A stretch of 64,000 nucleotides of DNA from Alteromonas_F sp964429915 (GTDB lineage Bacteria > Pseudomonadota > Gammaproteobacteria > Enterobacterales > Alteromonadaceae), in the NCBI GenBank assembly GCA_964429915.1, contig CAYSDZ010000003.1:62001-126000 (forward strand), written 5' to 3'. This document shows positions 36,096 to 46,002 of the stretch, in pieces. Position 1 is the stretch's first letter. Every line of letters begins with the position of its first letter. The notes under the pieces were generated by a model. The model was not told where the DNA came from. It ran no database searches and was given only the letters and a program-made list of their open reading frames with translations. The position numbers and the translations under genes were made by a program.

Positions 36096-37973
36096 ATGTG
36101 CGGCATTGCTGGCTTTACTCAATTTACCGTATCAGAGGGCGACAGTAGCACTCTGGAAAAAATGGGAGCAGCCATTTTTCACCGAGGCCCAGATGCTGGC
36201 GGCACCTATCTTGATGAAAAAGTGGGTTTATGTCACAGACGGTTAAGCATACTGGACCTCTCTGAAGCCGGTAATCAACCCATGTTTTCCGCAGATGGCA
36301 ATTTAGTGATTGTTTTTAACGGAGAAATTTATAATTTCTTAGAGCTTAGAGCGGAATTAGAGCAACAAGGGGTTCATTTTCGCAGTCATACCGATACCGA
36401 AGTGATTCTTGCGCTTTACGAAAAGCATCAAGAACAATGCGTAGATAAATTGAATGGTATGTTCGCGTTTGCTTTGTGGGACAAGCGAGCTGAACGCTTA
36501 TTCATTGCTCGTGACAGACTGGGTAAAAAACCCTTGTATTATTTTCAGCACGACGGGCGCTTTGCTTTTGGCTCGGAGATAAAAGCAATTTTGGCTCTAG
36601 ATGGTATTCCAAGAGAAATAAGGCCGGATGCAGTATACGATTTTTTTGCCTATCAATACGTCCCTGATCCAAAAAGTATTTTCAAACACATTCATAAGCT
36701 ACCTGCTGGCCATACAATGTGCATCGACCAAAGTGGCATTCAATTACAGCAATACTGGGATTTAAGTTTTGCCAATAAAGCAACACGCTCTCAGCAAGAA
36801 AACGAAGCGCAACTGATTACCTTACTTGAACAGGCCACTCAGCAACGCATGATAAGCGACGTACCCTTGGGCGCGTTTTTAAGCGGCGGCGTAGACAGTT
36901 CGGGGGTGGTAGCCTTGATGGCGAAACACAGTCAGACGCCCGTAAAAACCTGCACTGTCGGCTTTACAGATAAAGCCTATAACGAAGCAGAATTTGCAAA
37001 AACGATAGCAGACAAATACCAAACCGAACACCACGAATTCACCGTTCATCAAAATGTGTCAGAGAGCCTAGAGCACATAGTGAGCTTTTTTGATGAGCCG
37101 TTCGCCGACCCATCATTAGTTCCCACATTTTTTGTGTCTGAGCTTGCCCGTCAAGAAGTGACGGTAGCGGTAGCAGGAGATGGTGGTGATGAGATGTTTG
37201 CAGGTTACGAAAAATATACCACTGACGATATTGAAAACCGTTGGCGTCAACGTATTCCTCGTTTTGTGCGCCAAGGTTTTTTGCCAACGCTTGCGTCTTT
37301 GTGTCAAACCTTACCGGGTGTACTCGGCAAAAAATCACATTCTCTACTTACTACCTTAAGTGTCGAACCCGAGATGGGTTTTTATATTACTAACAGCCAG
37401 ATGACCGACGCGCACTGGCAGCGTTTGGCCAAACCTGAGTTGATGGCTGAATTAAAGAACTACCATCCTAGTCAACTTACCGTGGAGCGGTATCGTTCTA
37501 GCGACGCAAACGATCATTTAGGTAAAATTTTGTACACTGATATAAAAACTTACCTCTGTGGTGGTATTTTAGTGAAGGTAGACCGCATGAGCATGGCGAA
37601 TTCTTTGGAAGTCCGGGCACCTATATTGGACTATCGGGTTGCTGAATTTGCCGCTTCTTTACCTTCCGAACAAAAATATCATCAAGGTGAGAAAAAGTTT
37701 CTTCTTAAACAAGTCTTCAAACCGTTTATTCCAACATCGCTCCTTCACAGAAAAAAAATGGGCTTTTCGGTTCCTCTAGCGACATGGTTTAGAGAAGAGC
37801 TGAAAGACATCGCTGAAAAACAATTATTAAACCAGCCTAAAGGGCTTGTTGACGTATTCAACCTTTCGCAAATCCGAACGCTATGGGAAGAACATCAAAG
37901 CGCTCACAAAGATCACAGCGCTATGCTGTGGAGCATGTTAATGTACCAGATGTGGTTTAACAACTATGCCTAA
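36096..37973 (+). CDS. Asparagine synthase-type amidotransferase (XrtA/PEP-CTERM associated)
   Basis: Class II glutamine amidotransferase, about 625 residues. The start MCGIAG provides Cys2, the glutaminase nucleophile, so I place the start at ATG 36096; the longer open frame from 36051 would hide it. The C-terminal synthetase domain has the ATP pyrophosphatase loop SGGVDSSG at 263-270. It is likely the XrtA-associated type, which amidates a sugar acid in the EPS, although asparagine synthesis cannot be excluded. It follows the FemAB gene by 10 bp. Confidence 0.9.
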   Translation: MCGIAGFTQFTVSEGDSSTLEKMGAAIFHRGPDAGGTYLDEKVGLCHRRLSILDLSEAGNQPMFSADGNLVIVFNGEIYNFLELRAELEQQGVHFRSHTDTEVILALYEKHQEQCVDKLNGMFAFALWDKRAERLFIARDRLGKKPLYYFQHDGRFAFGSEIKAILALDGIPREIRPDAVYDFFAYQYVPDPKSIFKHIHKLPAGHTMCIDQSGIQLQQYWDLSFANKATRSQQENEAQLITLLEQATQQRMISDVPLGAFLSGGVDSSGVVALMAKHSQTPVKTCTVGFTDKAYNEAEFAKTIADKYQTEHHEFTVHQNVSESLEHIVSFFDEPFADPSLVPTFFVSELARQEVTVAVAGDGGDEMFAGYEKYTTDDIENRWRQRIPRFVRQGFLPTLASLCQTLPGVLGKKSHSLLTTLSVEPEMGFYITNSQMTDAHWQRLAKPELMAELKNYHPSQLTVERYRSSDANDHLGKILYTDIKTYLCGGILVKVDRMSMANSLEVRAPILDYRVAEFAASLPSEQKYHQGEKKFLLKQVFKPFIPTSLLHRKKMGFSVPLATWFREELKDIAEKQLLNQPKGLVDVFNLSQIRTLWEEHQSAHKDHSAMLWSMLMYQMWFNNYA

Positions 37974-37999
37974 TAAGCGACATGTCGGATAAAGCTTGA

Positions 38000-38902
38000 A
38001 TGGACAGCACGCTCTCGCGATTACCCGCTTGGCTGAATAGCTTAGTGATCTGGATGCAAAAAGGTGACAAGCTCGGAAAGTATGCGCTATACAAAGCCGT
38101 CAATCGGTACTTTTCGGGCTCAGTGGTTTGTTACCACACCCCATTAGGGCTTTTTTTAACACCTACTGAAGAGTGGTGTTTTTGGCAATTGGGCGGACCA
38201 GAGCACTACTATTTGGATGAATTCACTCCCTTTTTAAATCTCATAAACGACTTTGATACAGATTTTTCATTTTTTGATTTAGGCGCAGATATTGGCACGG
38301 TGTCAGCGTTGGTTGCATCGCACTGTCCTCTGTTACGTCACGTTTTCGCTTTTGAGCCTAATCGCGGTGCTTTTACCTTACTTCAACACAACTTGGGTTC
38401 GTGTCAATGCAGCGTGTATGCAGAACACAAAGCGATATCCGATTATGAAGGTAAAGCTACACTAGTCACTCGTTCGCGTTCGTTAGGCGATCATGAGGGG
38501 TATATTTCTGACAAATTTAAAGTAGAGTCCAGCGAGAATTCGAACGAAATAGATGTCACATCATTAGATGCCTATCTAAGCCAATCCTCACAGAGCTTGG
38601 CAAGGTTAGTTGTGATTAAAATTGATGTCGAAGGCCAAGAAGTCGAAGCCATAAAAGGAGCAGAAAAACTAATACAACACGCCAATCAGTGCATTTTGTT
38701 AATAGAAATTCATCCGGATGTACTGCAAAAAAGAGAGCAAACGCCCGAAGACATTTTTCTTGCCGTAGAGCGTGTAAGGCCGGTAAATTGGTTAATTCCA
38801 AAGTGCAATAATCAACTCGTTGACCGTTCTCGCCCCCTGTTTTCTCAAATTGACCATGGGCAGTACGACATTATCGCAACTTCACATTTCCCGAAACCAT
38901 AG
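38000..38902 (+). CDS. FkbM family methyltransferase
   Basis: SAM-dependent methyltransferase of 300 residues. Motif I is DLGADIGT at 93-100, followed by VFAFEPN and the FkbM family IKIDVEGQEVEAIKGA block near 210-226. It probably O-methylates a sugar in the EPS. It is the last gene of the plus-strand group and its 3' end overlaps the convergent beta-helix gene by 32 bp. Confidence 0.85.
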   Translation: MDSTLSRLPAWLNSLVIWMQKGDKLGKYALYKAVNRYFSGSVVCYHTPLGLFLTPTEEWCFWQLGGPEHYYLDEFTPFLNLINDFDTDFSFFDLGADIGTVSALVASHCPLLRHVFAFEPNRGAFTLLQHNLGSCQCSVYAEHKAISDYEGKATLVTRSRSLGDHEGYISDKFKVESSENSNEIDVTSLDAYLSQSSQSLARLVVIKIDVEGQEVEAIKGAEKLIQHANQCILLIEIHPDVLQKREQTPEDIFLAVERVRPVNWLIPKCNNQLVDRSRPLFSQIDHGQYDIIATSHFPKP

Positions 38903-39953
38903 CTTGACCGCCATCTCGCGATGCAATGCGTTTGTTCACCTGATTATTTCTAATTACCACATTTTGAGTGTATTTAAAACGGTACTCAATCGCATTAGGA
39001 TAACGATGGCTCTGGTAAATCGTGTTGCCAACAACCTGAGTATTGGGTGAGCTCTCTAGACCAATGCTGGTATCTGCGTAGGGGTGTTCATTAGCATAGT
39101 GAAAAAACACATTGTTTTTTATGATGCCTCCGTCATGTTGATTTTTTCTATTACCTAATCCAAAGCCAACACCTCGGTCGTTATTGATAAAGGTATTGTG
39201 TAAAACTTGTGTTCCCTTAGAGCCTTTCCAAAAATGAATTGCATGTTCAGCCACTCGCTTATCTGGGCTAGCGATACCTTTGAATTGGTTGTGTTGTACC
39301 ACCCAGTTGGCCGACTTGTGCGCGTCTATCCCACCGATATAAAACTGGGGGCCGATACCTTCGGTGTATTCAAACACGCAATTTTCAACCTGCCCTGCAT
39401 CAGAAAAATGAGGATTGCCCTCATACGATGAAACTTTTAACATTTGTTCATAAGCGTTGCGTAGAATACTGTTAGAAAGCTTAAAATAATCGGCGTCTTT
39501 TTCAGCTCTTACCTGAATTAAATGATTAGCGACGTTTTGAAGCGTAAGCCCTGTTACTGAAATGTGATCGGCTTGTATATCAAGTAATATTTCCACTCCT
39601 CGGCTTCGTTGCATGCCTTTGCCGCTGACAACCACTTCGCTCGCTATACCACTTTCTCCCATGAGGTGAGTATTTGGTTCAGAAAAAATAAGCCGTTGAG
39701 CCAGTTGATACTCTCCTCGCGCTAACTTAATCATGTCCGGCTGGTTATTTTTATTGGCTTGAGTCACGGCTTGATAAAGCGTTTTCTCGGAATGTACAAA
39801 AAATGTTTTTGCGTTTGCTATAGGAGACAAAGCAAGAAGCATAATAGATACCGAAAAAATACGTCGTTTTGGCGCAGCACAGAACAAGAACATAATGCTT
39901 ATGATTGACCCAATAAGAATTGCAGGTAAGATTGTTATATCGTTTTGTAACAA
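38871..39953 (-). CDS. Right-handed parallel beta-helix protein
   Basis: Predicted exported beta-helix protein of about 340-360 residues with pectate-lyase-like repeats: VSVTGLTLQNVANHLIQV, LVQN/VVQHNQFKGI, GTQVLHNTFINN and VVGNTIYQS. Two hydrophobic stretches lie at the N-terminus; cleavage near PIANA is plausible. The start is not resolved: TTG 39953 lacks a strong ribosome site; ATG 39893 would begin a more ordinary signal peptide. It may cleave or epimerise EPS uronates, as in several EPS loci, but catalytic residues cannot be named. It is divergent from the next glycosyltransferase. Confidence 0.78.
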   Translation of the reverse strand: MLQNDITILPAILIGSIISIMFLFCAAPKRRIFSVSIMLLALSPIANAKTFFVHSEKTLYQAVTQANKNNQPDMIKLARGEYQLAQRLIFSEPNTHLMGESGIASEVVVSGKGMQRSRGVEILLDIQADHISVTGLTLQNVANHLIQVRAEKDADYFKLSNSILRNAYEQMLKVSSYEGNPHFSDAGQVENCVFEYTEGIGPQFYIGGIDAHKSANWVVQHNQFKGIASPDKRVAEHAIHFWKGSKGTQVLHNTFINNDRGVGFGLGNRKNQHDGGIIKNNVFFHYANEHPYADTSIGLESSPNTQVVGNTIYQSHRYPNAIEYRFKYTQNVVIRNNQVNKRIASRDGGQAMVSGNVKLR

Positions 39954-39989
39954 AAATAGCCATGCTATTTATCTTTTAAAGATCACAGT

Positions 39990-41201
39990 ATGTACAACAT
40001 TAAAAAGATCGCGCAACGAAAATTGAAGAACTTAAGCTTAAAGCTGGCGCAACAATTAGAAGACAAGTACGTACCTCTCCCTTCTGAAAAAGTGTTCTTC
40101 AAATCGCTCGCCGATGGTCCTGTAACTTTTAACCTGTTTATTCCTTCTTTAGATAAAAAAGTGATTTTTGGGGGTATTGCCACTGCCATTGCGTTTATTA
40201 AGGAGTTTCAGGATGCAGGCTTTAACATAAAAATCACCACCTTTGATTTCGCTTTATCCGACAAAGAAAAGCAAGAAGCGATTGAATTTTTACAAAAGCA
40301 GCTAGATTTACACATTGTCCCCAAAAACATTCAAGTTGTTGGAGAATTTAAACAAGCAATACCTCTCAAACAGGAAATTTTTGTCGCGACTATGTACTAC
40401 ACTGCTTCTTTCATTCATAGCGTGATAAAAAATAATGCATTTAGCAGCGCAAAATTTATCTATTTCATTCAAGACTTTGAACCTGGCTTTTTCCCATGGT
40501 CAGATGAATACGCAAAGGCACTTAGCAGCTATCGATACGAAAACACCATCCCCATCTTTAATTCTTCATTACTTAGAGATTTTTTTGTAGATAATAATTA
40601 TGCTACACGCAATAGCTCTTTGGTATTTAAACCCAAATTACAAACAGACAAACTAAGCCCAAGAAGCACCGTCAACGCTGTACCTAAAGTGCTCTTTTAT
40701 GCTCGACCACAACGTCCAAGAAACCTTTATCAAACAGGACTTCAGGGCTTAATCGATTGGTTACACGAATATCGACCTCAAGTGGAAATTTATACCGCTG
40801 GACAAAGTCACGACGATATTCAGTTCGAACAATGGACAATACGCAGCATGGGAAAAATGGATGCTGACCATTATTGGAAGACTCTGAATCAGTACGATAT
40901 TGGCCTTTCGCTTATGCTGTCGCCGCACCCCAGTTATCCGCCCATAGAAATGGCAATGAGTGGTTTAGTTGTGGTCACCAATCGCTACGCCAACAAAGAT
41001 TTAGCTAACATCAGCGATAACTTTGTGACCTGTGAGCCTTCTGCGGAAGGGGTGAAATTAGCGCTTCAAGAGGCTTACTCAAAAAGCAACGATATGGCAT
41101 CTCGAGTAAAGAATGCGGGCTTTGATCCAGACAAGGATGCACTCACGCTGACCGATGCCGTTAAATCAATATTGCAAACATTGAACTTAAAAAAGGATTA
41201 A
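39990..41201 (+). CDS. WsaF-like glycosyltransferase
   Basis: Glycosyltransferase of 403 residues with a GT-B fold resembling the rhamnosyltransferase WsaF family. It contains KVIFGGIATAIAFIKEF (glycine-rich N-terminal motif), FIYFIQDFEPGFFPW, and SLMLSPHPSYPPIEMAMSG in the C-terminal donor site. The presumed donor is dTDP-rhamnose, though this is not provable here. It begins a plus-strand unit with two sulfotransferase genes and is divergent from the beta-helix gene. Confidence 0.84.
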   Translation: MYNIKKIAQRKLKNLSLKLAQQLEDKYVPLPSEKVFFKSLADGPVTFNLFIPSLDKKVIFGGIATAIAFIKEFQDAGFNIKITTFDFALSDKEKQEAIEFLQKQLDLHIVPKNIQVVGEFKQAIPLKQEIFVATMYYTASFIHSVIKNNAFSSAKFIYFIQDFEPGFFPWSDEYAKALSSYRYENTIPIFNSSLLRDFFVDNNYATRNSSLVFKPKLQTDKLSPRSTVNAVPKVLFYARPQRPRNLYQTGLQGLIDWLHEYRPQVEIYTAGQSHDDIQFEQWTIRSMGKMDADHYWKTLNQYDIGLSLMLSPHPSYPPIEMAMSGLVVVTNRYANKDLANISDNFVTCEPSAEGVKLALQEAYSKSNDMASRVKNAGFDPDKDALTLTDAVKSILQTLNLKKD

Positions 41202-41208
41202 CAGCTTC

Positions 41209-41916
41209 ATGTCGAAACTCCTCTCTACTGCGTTTTATCGCACAAAAGTAACGAATCTTGTTAGTAACTATCGTGATTACGGCGTGATAAGGACCTCACA
41301 CCTTTCCAATGTTGAAAAAAGCTTTCATTTATTTTCGAAACGCAATGTTTTATTTATTCACATCCCAAAATGCGCGGGTGTATCCTTGTTTAAAGCATTA
41401 TATGAACGAGATTCCTTCGGCCATATGACAATGAATGATTACATTGGAAAATATGGTGAATCTGCCATGTCAAATATATATAAATTTGCCATTGTCCGAG
41501 ATCCTGTCTCTCGATTGCTTTCTGCGTATACTTACTTAAAAGCAGGAGGACGTGGCCGAGATTTAGACAAAGAATACCAAAGCATTTTAGAAAACTGCCA
41601 TTCGGTAGACGATTTTGTTTTGAAATGGTTACCACGACATGGCATTCAAAAATTTCAGCATTTTATCCCACAAACCGATTATATTTTTAATCAAGATAAT
41701 CAGTTACAAGTTGATGATGTGTTTAAGTTTGAAGAATTAGATGGGCTACTTCCTACCCTCAAAAAGCAATGCCCTGCTTTACTCTCTATACAAAAAGAAA
41801 GTACACTCGCTCGCACAAACAAAGCGCCCAAACCCTGTGCTGCGTTAGACGATGATCTTGTTCGCATCATCAAAGCCCATTATTCTAGAGATTATGAGCT
41901 ATTAAAATACAGCTGA
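41209..41916 (+). CDS. Sulfotransferase family 2-like protein
   Basis: Predicted PAPS-dependent sulfotransferase of 235 residues. The 5'-phosphosulfate-binding loop HIPKCAGVSL (51-60) and the 3'-phosphate-binding segment RDPVSRLLSAY (97-107) are clear. It would sulfate a sugar of the EPS, a common modification in marine bacteria. It lies 7 bp after the glycosyltransferase, with AAGGA upstream of the ATG. A second sulfotransferase gene follows at once. Confidence 0.88.
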   Translation: MSKLLSTAFYRTKVTNLVSNYRDYGVIRTSHLSNVEKSFHLFSKRNVLFIHIPKCAGVSLFKALYERDSFGHMTMNDYIGKYGESAMSNIYKFAIVRDPVSRLLSAYTYLKAGGRGRDLDKEYQSILENCHSVDDFVLKWLPRHGIQKFQHFIPQTDYIFNQDNQLQVDDVFKFEELDGLLPTLKKQCPALLSIQKESTLARTNKAPKPCAALDDDLVRIIKAHYSRDYELLKYS

Positions 41917-41951
41917 CATTGATTAACCCTTGTCAAATAATAGGTTTTTAC

Positions 41952-42563
41952 ATGTTTTTAAAAAAAACGAATAATGTTTCAAAGCAAAAAAAACTCCTGT
42001 TTGTTATCGGCTTTAACAAAACCGGCACTACATCTATACACCGCCTTTTTCAACAAAATGGATTTAAAAGTGTTCATTGGGATGAGGGCAGACTTGCTAA
42101 GAAAATGCTACATAATGTTAGTAATGGCGACCCTGTATTAAAGGGCTATGATGATAAATTCGACATTTTTTCCGATATCGTTTTCAGAACATCGTCGTTT
42201 CATTTTGAGGGAAACTCTTTATTTAAACAGCTGTACTACGACTACCCTGAATCCTATTTTTTATACAACACGAGAGATATGGATAAATGGCTAGAAAGTA
42301 GGGTAAATCATCCAAATGTTGTTTATGGTATGACTGAGTTTCAGCTTCAACAAAAATTACTTAACACCACAGACAAGGAAAAAATAAAGGGCTACTGGAA
42401 AACGCAGCGCTTGCGTTTCGAAGAAGATATCAACCTATTTTTCAAAGATACAGACCGACTTCTAATACTGGATATTGCTGATATCAATTTTGTAGAAAAG
42501 TTAACTACATTCACAGGATTCAAAATAAACCCTACATTTTGGGAACAACATAACAAAACGTGA
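41952..42563 (+). CDS. Second sulfotransferase-like protein
   Basis: Predicted sulfotransferase of about 203 residues. It has the PAPS-binding start FVIGFNKTGTTSI (residues 18-29), with GFNKTGTTS as the phosphate-binding loop. The helical remainder includes YFLYNTRDMDKWLESR. The upstream frame from TTG 41919 would add 11 residues; ATG 41952 is preferred because the loop is then near the N-terminus. The sequence differs from its neighbour, suggesting sulfation at another position. It ends convergently with the GT2 gene. Confidence 0.85.
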   Translation: MFLKKTNNVSKQKKLLFVIGFNKTGTTSIHRLFQQNGFKSVHWDEGRLAKKMLHNVSNGDPVLKGYDDKFDIFSDIVFRTSSFHFEGNSLFKQLYYDYPESYFLYNTRDMDKWLESRVNHPNVVYGMTEFQLQQKLLNTTDKEKIKGYWKTQRLRFEEDINLFFKDTDRLLILDIADINFVEKLTTFTGFKINPTFWEQHNKT

Positions 42564-42568
42564 TCACA

Positions 42569-43513
42569 TTAAAACAAATAATAAAAATAAACTGCAATAA
42601 TAGTATTAGTAAGCGTTAACTTTTGCTCTAAACCGTTTCGAGCAACCCACTTGAATGTTTTAGCCCAAGCCCGATACAAAAATTCATCTTTCTTAATATG
42701 CTTTAATAATTTTTTAAGCTTGATTAAGTTTGTTATTTTCAGTTTGGTTTTTCCTTCTGTCGCTACAAACTGCCAAAATGCTATAAATGACGTTTTATCT
42801 AGCTCTCCTATTTGTTTAACTACATGTTCGTATGATGCATTCTGAGCTATATCCAGCTGTTTGCTCCGGCTTTTTCTGGTAATACTCTGGGTATTTAATC
42901 GATAATCAACAAGCACCTCATTCAACCCCCCAAGAAGTAAATTGTGTTCTAAAAGCTTTAAATAAAGTAGATAATCTTGCGCACGCTTCGTTATCGGATA
43001 CCCTCCCACTTCATTTAGGACGGATCTTTTTATCATTAACGTAGGGTGACAGAGGCGGCTATTCAGTAATAATTCAGCAGCTAAGTCTTCGCTGCGTTCA
43101 CTCACTCCATACCCTCCCACCGTCATACCTTGCATATCGATATGATTTACTGCTGTGCAGATCATAGCAAGATGCGCATGGTTTTCCATATATTCAAATT
43201 GCTTTTCTAGCCTGCTTTTATGCGCAATATCGTCTGCATCATGTCTTGCAATATACTTACCTTTGGCGACTTTGATACCCAGATTTAGAGATTTGCCTAC
43301 ACCGATGTTTTCGTTATTAGATAACAGTACGATTCGACTATCCTTCTTAGCATAGTTGGCTAGGCACTGTTTAGTTTGCTCATTACTCCCGTCATCTACG
43401 ATCACAAATTCAAAGTGCTCAAAGCTTTGATGTAAGATGCTCTCGATTGCCAATCCTAAATGTGTTAAGTCTCCATTTAATACCGGCATTAATACAGATA
43501 CTTTGATTTGCAT
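42569..43513 (-). CDS. Glycosyltransferase family 2
   Basis: GT-A glycosyltransferase of 314 residues. It begins KVSVLMPVLNGD and has the metal-binding RHDADDIAH motif near 90-100, VDDGS near 39-43, and CHPTLMIKRS in the acceptor region. There are no strong membrane helices. It is the second gene of a two-gene minus-strand unit with a GT4 transferase, three bases away, and probably adds one sugar of the repeat. Confidence 0.88.
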   Translation of the reverse strand: MQIKVSVLMPVLNGDLTHLGLAIESILHQSFEHFEFVIVDDGSNEQTKQCLANYAKKDSRIVLLSNNENIGVGKSLNLGIKVAKGKYIARHDADDIAHKSRLEKQFEYMENHAHLAMICTAVNHIDMQGMTVGGYGVSERSEDLAAELLLNSRLCHPTLMIKRSVLNEVGGYPITKRAQDYLLYLKLLEHNLLLGGLNEVLVDYRLNTQSITRKSRSKQLDIAQNASYEHVVKQIGELDKTSFIAFWQFVATEGKTKLKITNLIKLKKLLKHIKKDEFLYRAWAKTFKWVARNGLEQKLTLTNTIIAVYFYYLF

Positions 43514-43515
43514 TT

Positions 43516-44664
43516 TTATTGTAATCCTATTTTTTCATAACAACGCATAACCTGCTTCGCACATGACTGCCAAGTAAACGAACTCGCATGGGACTTTCCT
43601 TTTTTGATCAGATGCTCCCTTAATTCATTGTTGGTTAACACTTCAACCAGTTTCTCCGCTAATTCTTCGGGGCTAGTATCGTCGACAAGAACACCCGCCT
43701 CGCCGCATGCTTCTGGTAGCGAACTATTGTTTGTAGCAATAACAGGCACTTCATATGACATTGCCTCTAACACTACCAAACCAAAGCCCTCGTATTTGCT
43801 GGGGTACACAAAACAATCAGCATGTTGATACAAACTTATCCGTTGTTCGTCACTGATATAGTCAGTCAAAATGACCCTTTCTTTTAGTTCATGCTCGATA
43901 ATAAGCTGTTCAATTTCATCGGTGCTATCCGCTTTAGCACCTGCTAACACCAAACGATGTGGAAACATATGTTTTACTTTGGCAAACGCTTGCACCAAAA
44001 AGGGTACATTTTTTCTAGGCTGAAGCGTACCCAAAAACAAAATATAAGGGCTTTCTATAAAAGCCGGCAACGGCATTTCTCTGCCTTTTTTGCTGCTTTC
44101 AAAGCCCTGATAGATAGTCATAATTTTAGTTGCGTCTATCCCTTCCTTAATACAATCGCTCCGCGTTGCATTTGAGACTGTAGTCACCATTGATGCTCGC
44201 TGCATGCTCTGTTGTGTCCACTGTTTTAAGATCCGATCTAAACCCTCACCATGCACCGTCATATAGTAATAAGCAATATCGTGAATGGTAAGCAAAGTAG
44301 GCACTCGCGTTTTGGGTAAAAAGTGATTCGGCCCATGAAATACATCTATTCTGTCTTTCCATAAATGAAAGGGTAATACGATATCCCACCATGCTCTTGG
44401 TCGATGACTTGCCAGATCATTAGGACTGTAAATAGCTTTATGAACAACATTCGGTAATCCTTGTAGCCAGTCTAGTTCTTTTTCCCAAAATGATGTTTTT
44501 TGATAATAAAGAAAAAATGTATGCTCACTGTGCGATGCCCCCTTTTGCACAGACTCTTTTTGTAACGAAATTAAGGCTTCTACCAAGCCAATCACGTATC
44601 GGCTAATGCCTGTTTTTGCCGATACTTTCACTGTTTCAACGTAGATCCCAATTCGCAAAATCAC
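43516..44664 (-). CDS. Glycosyltransferase family 4
   Basis: GT-B glycosyltransferase of 382 residues, mannosyltransferase-like. It carries FHGPNHFLPKT, the TTVSNATRSD block, FLGTLQPRKNVPFLVQAF and YPSKYEGFGLVVLEAMSYEVPV (E(x7)E). The upstream 240 bp to the divergent GT4 gene at 44905 should hold promoters for both. It is the first gene of the two-gene minus-strand unit. Confidence 0.9.
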   Translation of the reverse strand: MILRIGIYVETVKVSAKTGISRYVIGLVEALISLQKESVQKGASHSEHTFFLYYQKTSFWEKELDWLQGLPNVVHKAIYSPNDLASHRPRAWWDIVLPFHLWKDRIDVFHGPNHFLPKTRVPTLLTIHDIAYYYMTVHGEGLDRILKQWTQQSMQRASMVTTVSNATRSDCIKEGIDATKIMTIYQGFESSKKGREMPLPAFIESPYILFLGTLQPRKNVPFLVQAFAKVKHMFPHRLVLAGAKADSTDEIEQLIIEHELKERVILTDYISDEQRISLYQHADCFVYPSKYEGFGLVVLEAMSYEVPVIATNNSSLPEACGEAGVLVDDTSPEELAEKLVEVLTNNELREHLIKKGKSHASSFTWQSCAKQVMRCYEKIGLQ

Positions 44665-44904
44665 ACCTTTTTTAAAATCAACACACTGCGCTTTTTCATT
44701 TAGAAGAGTATAGGGAAAGCTGCCAATAATACAGAATTTATTGCCTCCCTTTTCAGCCCATACTGGGCTATACTACACCCCATCATTAGTGCCTAAACCC
44801 TTTTATTCGCTTGCTTAACCAAGTTTCTTGAAGTTAGGAACTTGCAATTAGGAAAAAATACCGATGGACCCGCTTACTTACAATAAGATCAAAAAGCGAT
44901 AGCC

Positions 44905-46002
44905 ATGAACATTTTGCATTTAACGTTTGATATGCGAATTGGTGGCACTGAAATGGTGATAAAAAACATCATTGAAAGTGATGCCGCGCGCGCTTTCACT
45001 ATGTCGGTATTTTGCATTGAAGAACCCATCGGCCCATGGGGTGAAATGCTTCGAAAGAATACGATTAACGTGGCTTCTCATGCGCGACAACCTGGGTTCG
45101 ATAAAGCTCTGATAGGCGTTTTACGCAAACATATACGCGAAAATAATATTGATATTCTTCACTGCCACCAATATACACCTTGGGTATACGGCACACTGGC
45201 TGCTTTAGGCACAAACTGCAAGGTCTTATTTACTGAGCATGGTAGGTTTTACCCTGACTCAAGTTCATGGAAACGCAGGCTGATTAACCCAGTGCTTGCT
45301 TTTTTCACTGATGGATTTACAGCGATCTCACAGGCCACTCGCCATGCGCTAGATCACTATGAGTTCATTCCGTTAAACCGTATTGAACTCATATACAATG
45401 GTATAAAATCACTGACTTCATCAAACACCAAGCAGCCGTTAAGATGCGAGTTGCAAATACCAGAAGATCACTTTGTGCTTGGTACCATTGCCCGATTCGA
45501 CCCGATAAAAAATCATGTTATGATGCTAGATGCCTTTGCCAAAGTATTAGAACACAGGCCCAATTGTTCTCTTTTGATGGTGGGGGATGGTGATGAACGG
45601 CATACCATTGAGAAAAAAATTGCAGACTTGGGGCTAAGCAACAACGTCGTGTTAACAGGGTATCAAGTCGATCCAACGCAATATTTGCAGTTGATGGACG
45701 TGTTTTTACTCTCGTCACTAAGTGAAGGAACGTCAATGACCTTACTTGAAGCAATGAGCCTATCAAAGCCCTGTGTCGTCACTGACGCTGGAGGTAATCC
45801 AGAAATCATCAAACATGAAGTGAATGGTTATGTCACAATTAATGACGATGCCTCGTCATTTGCCAATGCGATAGATAATATTCTCGACAACGACACACTG
45901 GCATTGTTTGGGAAAAATGCCCGATTGCGTTTTCTTGAACAGTTTACTGACACTATAATGGTTGAAAAATATACCAAAATGTACGAGTCGATCAATGGTT
46001 AA
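44905..46002 (+). CDS. Glycosyltransferase family 4
   Basis: GT-B glycosyltransferase of 365 residues. The donor-site pattern is ARFDPIKNHVMMLDAF, then LLSSLSEGTSMTLLEAMSLSKP with an E(x7)E pair; the N-terminus is FDMRIGGTEMVIKN. It belongs to a large plus-strand unit (44905-51535). It overlaps the next gene by 8 bp, suggesting coupled translation. Confidence 0.88.
   Translation: MNILHLTFDMRIGGTEMVIKNIIESDAARAFTMSVFCIEEPIGPWGEMLRKNTINVASHARQPGFDKALIGVLRKHIRENNIDILHCHQYTPWVYGTLAALGTNCKVLFTEHGRFYPDSSSWKRRLINPVLAFFTDGFTAISQATRHALDHYEFIPLNRIELIYNGIKSLTSSNTKQPLRCELQIPEDHFVLGTIARFDPIKNHVMMLDAFAKVLEHRPNCSLLMVGDGDERHTIEKKIADLGLSNNVVLTGYQVDPTQYLQLMDVFLLSSLSEGTSMTLLEAMSLSKPCVVTDAGGNPEIIKHEVNGYVTINDDASSFANAIDNILDNDTLALFGKNARLRFLEQFTDTIMVEKYTKMYESING

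Noticed and set aside
44755..44769. Inverted repeat AGCCCA-TAC-TGGGCT between divergent glycosyltransferase genes
   Set aside because: Six-base arms are too short to call an operator without a second copy; none seen.
44665..44904. Possible JUMPstart/ops element before the EPS unit
   Set aside because: No GGCGGTAG-type ops core was seen in this gap or at 56484-56614.
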